The notes below the pieces were generated by a model. That model did not search any database. It was not told the DNA's origin and worked only from the letters and a program-made list of their open reading frames with translations. From Sphagnum magellanicum (Eukaryota > Streptophyta > Sphagnopsida > Sphagnales > Sphagnaceae), in the NCBI GenBank assembly GCA_021904315.1, contig CM038922.1, positions 1,116,001-1,180,000 on the forward strand: 64,000 nt of DNA, written 5' to 3'. This document shows positions 1 to 11,769 of the stretch, one piece after another. The position numbers were made by a program, and so were the translations under genes. Positions within the stretch are counted from its first letter, which is position 1. Each line of letters opens with the position of its first letter.

Positions 1-1829
1 CATTCTTGTTGTTAAAATATTTCACCTTTTCTCTCTAATAAATCATAGATATGATTGTAGGATATTTGACAAAATATGGCAAACTCGAACTCTTCGCATT
101 CCATTGATTTGCTACATAGTTTGTAGGTGCAATTCTACAATGTTATAATGCTTATAATGCTAGTGACTTACTGACCTACCCTTTCGCATCTTCTACATAC
201 CCTTTTGTGCATACTCTAAAAAATCTATAATCAGTTTTTTGTTAATGACATACACCTTATCCTTATGCCCAAAGTAGATATATGTGCCCTTGATAATGAA
301 TGTGTTTAGAAATTCCAGTATGACATCGGGCATTAGTGCTTCCCAACTCATTAGAAACAAAGGAACAAGCCTTGCTTTAGAAGCTTAATCTTCTTCTTCA
401 TTGATATCCTTCCAATTTCCATCCTCTAAACATGCCTATCATATTTTTGTTTTGTCTATATCCACATGAATTGCTTAGGATCTAGAATGCGAATACCTTT
501 ATCCAAAAATGTAACTCTATCCATGATGGTGCATCTTCTCTTTGTTGCAACATCTGATTTACACATTTCGATCTCCATCACCTTTAGTTGTGTTTTTATC
601 AACGCCTACACTTTTGTGGATGGCTATATTGTTGCTTCAACAACGTCGTCCTCCCCTTCATCTATTTGTGCTGCCTATGCTTCCATAGATTATTGCTCCA
701 CAGCTTCGTTTTCCTCCAATTTTTCAATGAACATCGGATCCATTAATGTAACTCATGATCCTGTTTGCACACTTGCACACTAACATCTTTTACTTTTGTG
801 CAAAAACTCAACTTTAAATGTTCCAGTTCGATCCATATCATGAATTATCATCTACGCAAATTATATTTTTTCATTGTATACTTTTCCTTTTGCACATTCT
901 GAAGATGATGAAAAATGTGGTGGTGACTTTATAACCAACAGTTGAATATTCAACATTCCTTCATGTTCTGCTCTTCACAACTCCTCTACTTCTTTTTTTT
1001 TCAACAATTCTGCTTCCTCCTCCTATCTTTGTTTGTGTTCACTCATCTATGATTCCTTTTCCTTTGCTATTTTCTATTATTTTTCAATTGCATTCTCTAC
1101 ATTCATGCTTCTGTGATCTTTAGAACTTCAAAAATGCTCACAACTTCTAGCAATAAACGAAAACAACTTTTGACAATTACCCCATGTTTATTTATCCTTG
1201 AGCTTTTCACTCATCGCATTCATTTTTTAACCTATTTTTCATTTTTTAATTAGCACCTAATCTTCAAAATTATTACGGCCCATCACTACCATTTTTTGTG
1301 TCCTTTGTACAACCACATGGAAGCATTTTACATCATCATTATGAATGAACACCTTAGATTTCATCTTTTGATTAGTCTACATCCTTAATCTCCTTACATT
1401 AACAGTACTAATTTCACCTCATTTGCCTTGTATGCCTTCTGCTGACTCTGCCCATTTTTCTGTTGACTGTGTCAACTCATCTACTGATTGTGGCAATACA
1501 TCTATTGATTGTACCAATTTTTCTACTAATCGTGCTAACAAATTTGATGATAGTGTGAATACCTTTAATGATTGGGTGAATACCTTTGTTGATTTAATCA
1601 ATACCCCTAATAGATCATCCTTAGATCTTTGCATCCCAAATCCCTCATTCCTATAATTATTACTCACGAATTTGTTAGTCATTTATAATTCCAAAATCAA
1701 TATTGTGTTGATTGCAAGATCTTTCATCTGTTCTTCATCTTCATTATTCCGTATTTGTGGTTTTTGTATTTCACAGTCTTCGTCTTCCACCTCCGTATTA
1801 GAGTCCTCCACATGAAATCCACATGTACC
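1..1829. other. AT-rich stretch without a recognisable gene
   Basis: No coding region with family similarity was found. Short open frames exist on both strands. One at 1419-1682 (minus, 87 codons) reads as a leucine/serine heptad-like repeat and may belong to the tail of the adjacent gypsy remnant, since it lies downstream of the integrase on the same strand, but this is not established. No long terminal repeat boundary was identified. Confidence 0.5.
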
Positions 1830-2965
1830 CTGTTCCAGATATACTGGCCAAAACTAAATTATTTTGTTGGATTATTCTCTTGACTCCATAATGTTCTATT
1901 CCACTACTAAATACCTATAGTTCTATAGCCTACATTCTAGCCTCCTATAATTTCTCCAACTCTATAACTCTACTAGTTAAAACTCTTATTGAAGTATTGT
2001 CTATTTCATTTCCATCAACAACTAGCACTATGTACTCTATGGGCATCAATGGATGTAATCCTTACATTAATTGATATGGTGTATACCCTATTGTTATTTT
2101 GTATGCGATTCTAGATGAAAATAACATGATGGACAGATGATCATCCCAATCTATCCTATTTTCACTAATTAACTTGGTCAACAATGTCCCAAGTACCTTG
2201 TTAATAAACTCAACCTACCCATTCCCTTGATGATAATAGGTTGTAGAACTCACATGTTTCAATAGAAAATGATTTGTCAAATACTTGATGGCATCATTAA
2301 TGAAATAAACTCCCTAATCTGTGGCTATAATCAAAGAACATCTAAACCTAATTAATATACATTCATACAAAAAATTTGTTATTATTATTGTAGTATTAGT
2401 TTTCAATACTTTTGCTTCCACCTATTTGGTAGCATAACCTATGGCAATAAGAATATTTTTTTTTCTTGTATATCTTCCAGTTAGTTTAATTGGCCCCACA
2501 AAATCAAGTCCCCATTTCATAAATGGTTTTTTTGGAAAACTTGTGACCAGCTTTGCAAGACTTTGAGTTGCCAATCCTCTTGTTCTTTGACATGGTTCAC
2601 AAGATCTGCAATAATCATGCACATATTTATACACAATTCGCCACCAAAATCTAACATCCAATATCTTCCTCTATGTTATTTTAATTGCAAAATGCCCTTT
2701 TGATGGTCCTTCATGTAGTTTTTTCATCACCATTTATGTTTTTGTAGTTGTCAAACATCGTTGCAATTTGTTGTTTTGGCCCATTCTATACAATTCACCA
2801 TTCTTCAGTGTGAAGGGTTTTGCTTTCTTGACCGATCTTTATTTTTGTTGTAGTAATAATGTGCCCTCAATTTGTTTTGTTTAAAAAAAATTCTTTTACA
2901 TCATTCAGCCATTCAGGTTTTGTGTAAAACATACTTGCATCTATGCTTTGATCAAGCACACTTAT
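1830..2965 (-). mobile_element. Degenerate Ty3/gypsy retrotransposon, integrase region
   Basis: Read on the minus strand from about 2965 down to 1830, the conceptual translation follows a Ty3/gypsy integrase. It begins with a linker and an HHCC zinc-binding region (positions 2422-2700, including a CRSCEPCQRTRG segment), followed by WGLDFVGPI of the catalytic core. Further down come fragments matching ATD.GVYFINDAIKYL, SSTTYYHQGNG and NRIDWDDHLS. Several stop codons and frame changes interrupt it, so it is a dead copy. Reverse transcriptase and LTRs were not found here; upstream sequence on this strand is replaced by unrelated DNA and then by the CACTA element at 3226-4902. Family assignment is from remembered integrase motifs. 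Confidence 0.85.
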
Positions 2966-3225
2966 GGGTTTGATAATATCACCAAATGGTAGAAATGAAT
3001 TTAATTTTTATAAAATTATTCCACACTATTGTAACAATATATTTGCACTACAATATGCACACATTCACAATTTTACAATTCATTTAAACACCAAATTCAT
3101 GGTTATTTCATATAACCATAATTTGTATTTTAAATTACAATGTAGAAAAATCTAGAAATAAGATTACAATTCATTTCATTATATTTTGATATTTCAAAAA
3201 ATTCAAACAACAATATGGATATGGA

Positions 3226-4902
3226 CACTACACCAAAATGCATCCTAGTTCATTATGGGTTTCATTAGATTTTGAGTGAATTTGGACATTTTTACCCTGT
3301 GAAATTGGTTAACCCCCTAGTGAATAGGGACGAATTGCTATAGACAATGAGTTATTTCATTGATACCTAGTGAAACAAGGTTACTTTCAAATGAAATACA
3401 AATTTACCAAGCCATTCACTTGTTAGTTAATTAACTAGCTATCATGAAAATCAATTAAAATTAAATTATTTAATATATAATATTATTGATAATTTCATGA
3501 TTTTCAGCCTATGATTTATTGACATGTGTCACTACTTAGGTTAGGCTAAAAATTTAACCTATGTAGGTAACCCACGTAATCAACCTAGGCACCTATTATA
3601 AAAAACTAAATAGAAAAATATTCAGTTAACTTACCATTGTTGACCACACATAACACCACCCATGAGGTTTGATCCCTTGACTTTTAAAATAGAAAAACAA
3701 ACATTCGTACCATCATGTCACCCCACTTGTTGTGATGATATGTTACATTACATTCTATTTATCAAATATTTCATTTTAAACATTACGAAAACATAACTTT
3801 GAAAATTCATATCTATTGAGATTTTGTTCAAATGAAATGATTCAAGTTTATTTTTTGAAATTTTTTAATAATGTACATAATTACATTTCTTTCCTTTTGA
3901 AAGTGTAAAATCATTTGAACAAAAGAAAAGTTGAATATCATTATTCAATAACATTTTAATGACCATTCTTTTGAATTTTTTTTAAAAAAATAAATGGATA
4001 AGATTTTTGCTAATATAATAATACTACTTATGCTAAGTTATTTTCAATTATTATATGGCTATTTTTCATTAATTTAAATTATTTATGACTATTTATGGTT
4101 ATTTTCAATTATTTTTGTCTATTATAGATTTTTTCACCCTAGATTAGTTTTGGCAATCCTAAACAATTATAATATATGGCTATTAGTTATTTTTTTATTA
4201 GGGTTATAATGGCTATTGGTGGTTATTATATTGTAAGCCATTAGTGGTTATTTTATTGGTGGCTATTGATGCCTATTGATGGCTATTCTATTGGTGATTA
4301 TTTGTATTATAAATTATTGTTGGATAATATGTTATAATATCATAAATTATTGGTAGTTATTATATTGTAGGGTATTTTAAATTATTTTTCATAGGTTATT
4401 AATTTCTATTTTAAGTTATTTTACCTTAGGTCATTATATTTTATTTAAGATTATCTTAAGTTATTATACTTAAAATTAAAAAATTATAATAACATAAAGT
4501 AAGATGACCTTGAATAACTTAAAATATAACTTGAAATAACATATACTAACTTAAAACAAAATACCTTAAGGTATAGCCTAAGGTTAGTTGAATAATTTAA
4601 TTTATAATAACTTAAAAATTTATAATAAATTAAAATAACTAAAGTAGTTTAAAATAATATAGGGTATATCATAAAGTAGCATATATAAAATATTTTTAAA
4701 AACATAGAAATAAACTATTTACTATAATAAATTATAATAGTGAATTATGTTAATTGGTAATGAAACATGATGTTTACATAGTGATATTATAATGAAATAA
4801 CTTTCACCAAGGTGAAATTAGTAAAATGCAATGAACTTATTTCACTTTTAAGCTCCCATAGTGATTTAAGCTAGTGAACTGCACCCCACTTTTGTAATAG
4901 TG
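3226..4902. mobile_element. Non-autonomous CACTA (En/Spm-type) DNA transposon with intact ends
   Basis: The element begins CACTACACCAAAATG at 3226 and ends in TTTTGTAATAGTG at 4902. The reverse complement of the end is CACTATTACAAAAGTG, so the ends share CACTA plus a CAAAA block (10 of the first 13 bases). It is flanked by a perfect 3-bp direct repeat, GGA at 3223-3225 and GGA at 4903-4905, as expected for CACTA target duplications. The subterminal motif CTAGTGAA recurs at 3317, 3367 and 4871. The 1.68-kb interior is very AT-rich and has no transposase-like frame, so movement would need a transposase supplied elsewhere. The centre (about 4050-4330) has imprecise repeats of a GGCTATT-type unit. 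Confidence 0.85.
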
Positions 4903-7900
4903 GGAAATCATTGCAAAAGTTTATACTTTTTTATTTTACTAAAAATTCAATCAAAATTACAATGAAGTTCCATGTTTTGTTGAAAATGAAATTGAATTAA
5001 CAAAATAAAATCTATAGAATATCAAAATAGAATTTGTGGTATTTTACTACAAAATACCTATAACTATTCTTACTTTCCCAAAAATTGTGTGTTTAAAAAT
5101 GAAATCCTTTTCCCCATAACTTCCATCTTTGAGTAGTCCCAAGTCACATCATCATGATTCAAAACCAAAAAGAATTCAAAATTCAAACCTATAATGTTTC
5201 ATGATCAGTCCCTATCCTAAATGCCTTGTTCATCCAAAACCATGTAATTATCCTACCCCTTAATAATCACCTTCTAACCTGCCACCTAACTTCAACACCC
5301 CATCTTAATTTACCACCCCATCGGAAGGAATTAGAGTCTTGGGGGTTCCATCAAGGGCACTGCATCATTCACATCATCCTTCACCAAAGATGCCATGTTA
5401 AAAAATGTTTGACATGTGGACCTTTTCCCAAAATGACAAATGTTCAAGTAGCCTTTGGAATTTTCATTCATTGTTTCATGCAATGTCCATCATATTTTTT
5501 AAAGTACACGCTTCCTTCCTCCACCTTCATAGAGTCCTTTATTTCTTTTTATTCTTCCTTCTTTCAAATGTTTGGGTGCTTTTTGGGTCCAAGATCTCTT
5601 GATAGCCCTAAAGGACCTTTAGCATGTGAACAAGCCTTTCTCCAAATAGCTTTTGGTGGCATTGGGCCCATTTGACACCCACCATCGCCCTGGTAGCCTA
5701 TTTAAGGAATTGGGCCCTTGTAGTTTCAATCATACTTGTTAGGTTTATGGTTGATCAACGTCGTTTCCTTTTTAAAACCTTAACATGAGTCAACAATAAC
5801 ACCTTCCTTTTCCCACAACACTTCATGGTGGCATGTGATCTTCTATTGCCCTTGGCTTGTGCATGTTTTCTTCCATTTGAATAATTCATTGGGCAACAAA
5901 TGGTTCGATTTCAAGATTCCATATTAGAGCATTTATACCATCATGTTTTTTCCAACATGCTCTCTAACGAGATATTTGAAACCCATTGTGCTTGAATTTT
6001 ATCATGATTTGACCCAAGGGTAAGTGCTCGGTTTACAACTTGACCAACTTTCCTAGCCTGTTGATTATTTTCGCTAATTTTTTCCACGACATTTCAAATG
6101 TGACTTGGGCTACCCCATCCTTCAATTATGGTTATCCCTCAATGTGTGTGCATACATCCCATCAACCCTATGGGCATCCACCTCTTACAATGCCTCATGG
6201 CAATGAGTGCACAAGAACCCATGATGTAATTTGCAACACCTTTATAACCATTGCGTGAGATGTTGGTTTCCATGTGGGACAAGAATAATTACATTTGCTT
6301 CCTTCAACCACATTCAATTCCTTTTGTCGATGAGTTAACATTATGTTCACCAAAGATGACATTCACACCCTAGTTGACATTATCATTATTGACCCAGTGT
6401 GAGCGAATTTACTTCCTCAAACTTGTGAAACTCAAAGGTTTGTTGCCTTCGACGCAACTCAAGCCAAAAAAAAGAACAACATGACCAACACCCCATTGAT
6501 CAATTCCTCCCTTTAGTAATTGAAGTATTTGGATGTCTACATAAACAAGCCGATCCATTTTTACATGATTATGCCAGTGCCATTTGGAGCTTGAAAGGGC
6601 CATAAGGCCTTTATCTTTTTGTCTTGGTTACTTTTCTCTGTTAAAAAATTTCAATCACTTTTCAATGAATGCAAGCATCCTCCATATTAAGTTGGGCCGT
6701 AGCCGTAGGTCTAGTTACCTCCCAACTTCCACCCCTTCAAGACCCACCTCCCATCACAACAACCGACCTATTACAGCCGGTTAGTTTTTGACATGGAGAG
6801 ATTTTGACATCTAGTTTGAGCTACCTAGATGTCTTGTAAATTCTCCCTTTTCCTTTCTTTTATTTCTTCGTATATTTTCCAAATCTACCATGTGTTTATT
6901 AATAAAATCTTGGAGGGTTACATCACTCAATTGAGCCAAACCTACATGTTATGATGTTCATTCATCTAATTTTAATATGCAGGGTCACATATTGAGTACT
7001 AGTGGAGTTGCTTACAAATACTTGCATCTTGGGTACATTAAAAAATTACTAGCTTTGATATGGGCAAAAACGTAGTTTCAGTTGGGGATTGGTATAGGTT
7101 CCACTAATGCCAATATGGTGAAGCTATGGAAGTTTTGTTTCGGATTTGCCCTTAATGGTCAAAGCTTTGGCCCTTGGGAATAATCTTCCTACCCACATTA
7201 GAAGGTTTTAAGCTTTGTCCTTTGGAATAATCTTCCTTCCCACACTAGAAAAGATTCTAGTGTGCCTTTTGGCATGTCTAGAAAACCATTCCATTGCATG
7301 TTATCAATGATGATCATGTTCATTTCCAAGTTCAAGTTTGTCACACCCACAATGAACAAGCAAGGTGAAAAGAAATCTTTTGTTATAGATGAGAAGAAAC
7401 AACTTGTGAAATCATTTCTTTACATTTGGCAAGATGCTCATGTTGGCAATAGCTATAAATCAAACACATTTTGATATCATGTGATTCTTCACTATGTAAC
7501 AAACAAGCCCTTGCTACAAGCCCATGAGTGATGGTGTCAAGATAACATGAAACTTGGAAACCAAATGATGCCAAAGTGAGCACAATGTGTCAAAGTTTGT
7601 TGGAGTTTACACATTTGTAGTTGTATTGAATAAGTCAAGGACATTGCATGAGGACACATTATATAAAACATTGGATATGTATATAGTGAAACAATGAGAT
7701 AACCAAGCCCTCACTTTCTTCCATTGTTGGTTCATGTTTAGAAAGGTTCCTTAGTGGTCAAATTAGTCAAATGGAGGTGAAGGTCATCCTAGTGCATCAA
7801 CCTTTGATAACTAAACATGTGGATATCATCAACATTGTTACAATTAGAGTTGCAAAAGGTGTGCATACAAGTAGTGGAGCTAACAACAAAGATGTGAAAG

Positions 7901-8689
7901 AAGGAAGCTAGAGCAAAAGAGGGAAGGCATGAGGCACTTCAAATGCAAGTTTGTGCCATAGTAAACATGGCCCAAGCAAATTAAAGAAAGTAATGTTTTT
8001 AGAAAACCATGTTGTCCTTGCTTTGAACTTCATAATGGTAGTCAATATTTGTGCAATAATTAAAATTTTGTTAACAAGTGTGGTCACTAGTGTTGTTGTA
8101 AGGATGAGGTTGCTAAGTGTGCATGTTGAAGAAAACTAACAATTTGCAAAGTTGCATAACAAGGTATGGTTGCCCTCATCAAAGTTATTACTTCAATGTT
8201 CATCAAAAGGTAAATATCAAGGTTGCAGAATGCAAAAAGTTGAAGTTCTTAAAATTAAAGTTTAGGTTAAATTTTTAAATTCTATTGTCATTAATGTATA
8301 TGAATGCCAATGTTGTCAAAATTGGAAATGCAAGCAATCACAATAATTATGTATATTACTATGTTTAAGTGAATGGTAGTATGTTTGTGATCCCAAACAT
8401 GTTAAGAAACCTTATGTTTATATTGCTATTCACTTGTTTGTCAATGTCATCATGAGTAGGTTGTTTCATGTACATAAATGATTAAAAAAATTGGTTGTAA
8501 TAATGGCCATAAATTGTTTCATGGTGCTTTGAATTCTAGTGATTTATCGAAGCATACAATATTCATCAATAACATATGCAACAATATCACATGTCAATAT
8601 CCAAAAACAACTATGCATTTCTAAATGCTTGAAAAACAAGGAACCCCAACAACATCATTTTGGACAAAATATGTATCATGAGGAACAAC
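4903..8689. other. Intergenic DNA, no gene recognised
   Basis: About 3.8 kb of AT-rich sequence with only short open frames, none showing a domain I recognise. The frame at 5226-5675 (149 codons, plus) lacks family similarity and has Cys/His-rich random composition. A short tandem duplication lies at 7150-7260 (separate entry). The stretch is probably made of decayed repeats. Confidence 0.5.
7150..7260. repeat. Imperfect tandem duplication, about 50-bp unit
   Basis: Two adjacent copies share AAGCTTTG, then GGAATAATCTTCC and CCCACA.TAGAA. The first is around 7156-7203, the second around 7209-7255. Copies differ at several sites. No coding function is apparent. Confidence 0.7.
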
Positions 8690-9150
8690 CTTATCCATTT
8701 GAGCTCCACATTGTTGCGTACCAATGATGATCAATTTTTTTTTTTTCCCTTATGTTTTCATATGGTTTTTAATAATTCATCATTATTTATGTCAATGTAA
8801 AATTTAATTTGAATTCATATACATTTCATGGACATGAAAAGGCACAAGCTAATTTATTTTTTTCATATCCATGTTAGTGGATACATGAAAATAGTGAGGT
8901 AATCATAAAATGGAGGTATTTATTATAAAAAGGTGGGAAATATTTATTAAGATAGTTCACAAGAAAAGGAAGAATTTTTTTTAAAAAAAAAGTAGTTAGG
9001 CTTGAAACTTAGGTAGTTATTTTTAAAATTGTCTTTGGAATGGTCCATGGATGACCATATGAAGGATTTCAAAACTCCCCCATATACCAATTCCAATTAC
9101 TCGTCATTGGAATTATTCTAAAAAATAAACTCCTCTTAATATTATAATGT
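8690..9150 (+). repeat. Dispersed repeat, copy A (inverted partner at 26650-27085)
   Basis: The sequence from the GATGATCAA block near 8727, through CATTTCATGGACATGAAAA (about 8824), CATATCCATGTTAGTGGATA, a run of GTAGTTA-type motifs and TTGTCTTTGGAATGGTC (about 9029-9047), to CGTCATTGGAAT (about 9100), matches the reverse complement of 26650-27085 along its length with small indels. It has no open frame of note. It may be an old LTR or a non-autonomous element; ends and target duplications could not be fixed by eye. Confidence 0.75.
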
Positions 9151-11769
9151 GATCAAAACAATTTGTCACCATAAACATGTATGGCATTGAAATAATCTTT
9201 CCATATTCTATCATGCACCTTAGCTTTATCTCTAGAAAAACTAACAACTTGTCTAGGCTTAGATCCCCCCATGTTGTCTCCTTGGTTCAACCAAATCTAT
9301 ATTCTCTTACAATAGGTCAAGAATACATCCACCATGGAATCATTTTTGTCATTTGATCCAAGGCTTGCTTCAATACTTAGATCAAGTTTAGCTTTCAATA
9401 TTGCAACCATTTGGGGCAAGGTTTGGTGGGTTTGCAATTTGATGTAGAAATCTCAATGCAAGTGCATGGAGTTGTCCAAATGAATTTTGAATGCAAGTGC
9501 ATGAAGTTGTCTAAATGGAAAAGAGGAGGTTTCAAGACAAGTGCAAATTTAACTAAAAAGTGCAAAAGGGCAAACAGATATGTTGTTGGTTATTTTTGGC
9601 ATGAAGGTTTTGGTGGTTTCTACTCTTGTCACATGCATCATGGGCCTTTTTGGATATGTCATGGATGTTAAAATTTAACACATTAAAATAATAGTGGTGT
9701 GGAAATTTGGTGGACTACTATTAGAAATGCCTTTACTTACTATTGTAATACCTCTTTAGGTTTGGCAATTGGGTGCCAAAAAAATATTTTATTTTTCAAA
9801 ATCCATTTCAGTAATAAAAAAATTTTAATGAAATTTTGGAAATTAAAATAAGCAACATCTTTGACAAATTTTTGGATTTTTGAGTTTCTAACATAATGAG
9901 ATTTTTTTCAACATTTTATATTGCATCTTTTGGGGAGATGTAAAACCTTGGCTAGATTTTTAAAACTATGAAGAGTGGGTTTTTTAATGGAATATTCTTT
10001 TTGTCTTTTGAAAGGGAGTTCCGATTAAATTATTTAAAACATTATTATTTAATTTTCATTGAAAAAATGGTTCAATAATTAATAACTTCCACAACTTAGC
10101 TCCAAATAATTTCAAATTAAATCAATGCACCCCTACTCATCGAAAGTTTTATGAAAATACCAAGAGAGTGGCATGAAGCGCCATGGTTTCAACATGACAA
10201 GACAAAAAAATAAAAATTACCTTGTTTCATAAATAAATGTTTCACCAAATTTTAGGATTAAAAAAATTGTCAATTATTGAATACTTACTCTACAAGTGTA
10301 TTGGCCCAAAATAAGAGACTCCAAGTTTCCACCAATCTTTGGTTTTTTTCCTCCTTTATAATTAAAAAAAATTGGGCCTTTCAAATTAACTTTTTTTCTA
10401 GGGCAAAAAGTTGCTTTTCTTTAACTCAGAAAAAAGGTTCATGAAAAAAAACCTTAAACTAAAGTTTTGTTTAATGTAATTTTCATTGTAATGCCACTGA
10501 AAAGCTTTTAAATTTTTCCATTGTAAGGATTCAAGGCAACCACATGTTGCATAAGGCAAGCCATTTGCAATGTATGTGTCATGATCTACAATTTACGTAT
10601 ATGTTATTTTTCCATTCGTCCAAATCTTAATCACAAAATCAATAAATGATGACCATCTACTTGTTCATTTTGAATGTAACCCCTTATTTAGATTACTTGT
10701 TTTGGCAACAAGTTGTTCTCCATCATTTTTAAGTTTGTTGAAGTCGTTCACCTTTCTCACCTTTGAATTTTTACCTTTATGTTGCAATAAACTTCAATGT
10801 TTAGTGTTGAATATATATATTGTATAATGAAATTTGGGCTGATCTTGTGCAATTCAATGAATTCTAAAGTAACCTTTAAACTTTTGTTACAACTTACAAT
10901 GTGCGATTGTAAAATGTGTCAAAACTTGCTACTCAAAGATGGTGTTTCAAGGCTTTACTTTCTATCTTGCTACCTTTCAAAATCCAAACTTTAAACTCCA
11001 AAACTGTAAATTGTAAGTTGTAACGTACCCTAATACCTACATTGTTTCAAGAGGTAATGCTCATTGGTCAATGGTGAATCATGATTATGGTTGCCTAATT
11101 CCGACATTCATCAAAGTTAGATTCAAAAGGTAGTGTTCATCGATTAATGGTAAGTTGTGACTACGGTTGCCCAATTTTGACATTCATCAAAGCTTGGATT
11201 GAAGAGGTGGGGAGGCTGAAAGGGCAACTAAATTGGGAATTTGGATATAGTAAGCAATTGGGCTACCCACAAGGCAATTAATTTTTTCAAAACCCTAGTA
11301 CCTATAAACCTTCTACATTTTCATTTATGTCTTTACTTTTAAGTTTTTGGATTTTAGAAGGTTTTTGGTTTATTGTTGTCTAGTAATGTGCATTATGCAC
11401 ACTGCATTGTCTAAAGTTTAAAATGTGTCATTGTAAGGACCAAGATGGCACTCAAAATTTGCCCACCTATAAATTTCAAGTTTAGACGTTTTTCTAAAAG
11501 AGGTTTACCCAATTTCAAACTTGAAATTGTCCGTGGGATTCATGAAGTAACATCTAGTAAACAAGGGGAGCTCAAAGATTATCTTATAAAAATCCTTGAA
11601 CATACACCTATTATTATTGAGATAGATGTGGAAATTGAAGGTTTGTTTGCTACCTTTAACCTTAGTGTAGGCATGCTTGAATCTATCCTTTTAGATCCAA
11701 TTGCCACACCTCCCATTACCAAACAAAAATCTAAGAAAATAAACATTGTTAGAAAATTTTTAAATGTCT
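9151..11769. other. Intergenic DNA, no gene recognised
   Basis: AT-rich sequence with several A/T homopolymers. A frame at 11445-11771 (plus, 108 codons) is the longest and lies immediately before the hAT-like pseudogene. Its sequence (MALKICPPINFKFRRFSK...) matches nothing I recognise and could be chance or a decayed N-terminal part. A tandem duplication at 11050-11205 is listed separately. Confidence 0.5.
11050..11205. repeat. Tandem duplication, about 78-bp unit
   Basis: Two adjacent copies (about 11050-11127 and 11128-11205) share AGAGGTAATG/AAAGGTAGTG, GGTTGCC.AATT and GACATTCATCAAAG. Both carry scattered substitutions. No coding potential is evident. Confidence 0.75.

Noticed and set aside
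3640-3680. GGTTTGATCCC at about 3666 as a pol III B box
   Set aside because: It lies inside the CACTA element and has no A box at the expected distance.
5226-5675. 149-codon plus-strand open frame with Cys and His residues
   Set aside because: Spacing fits no zinc-finger pattern and there is no similarity to a known family.
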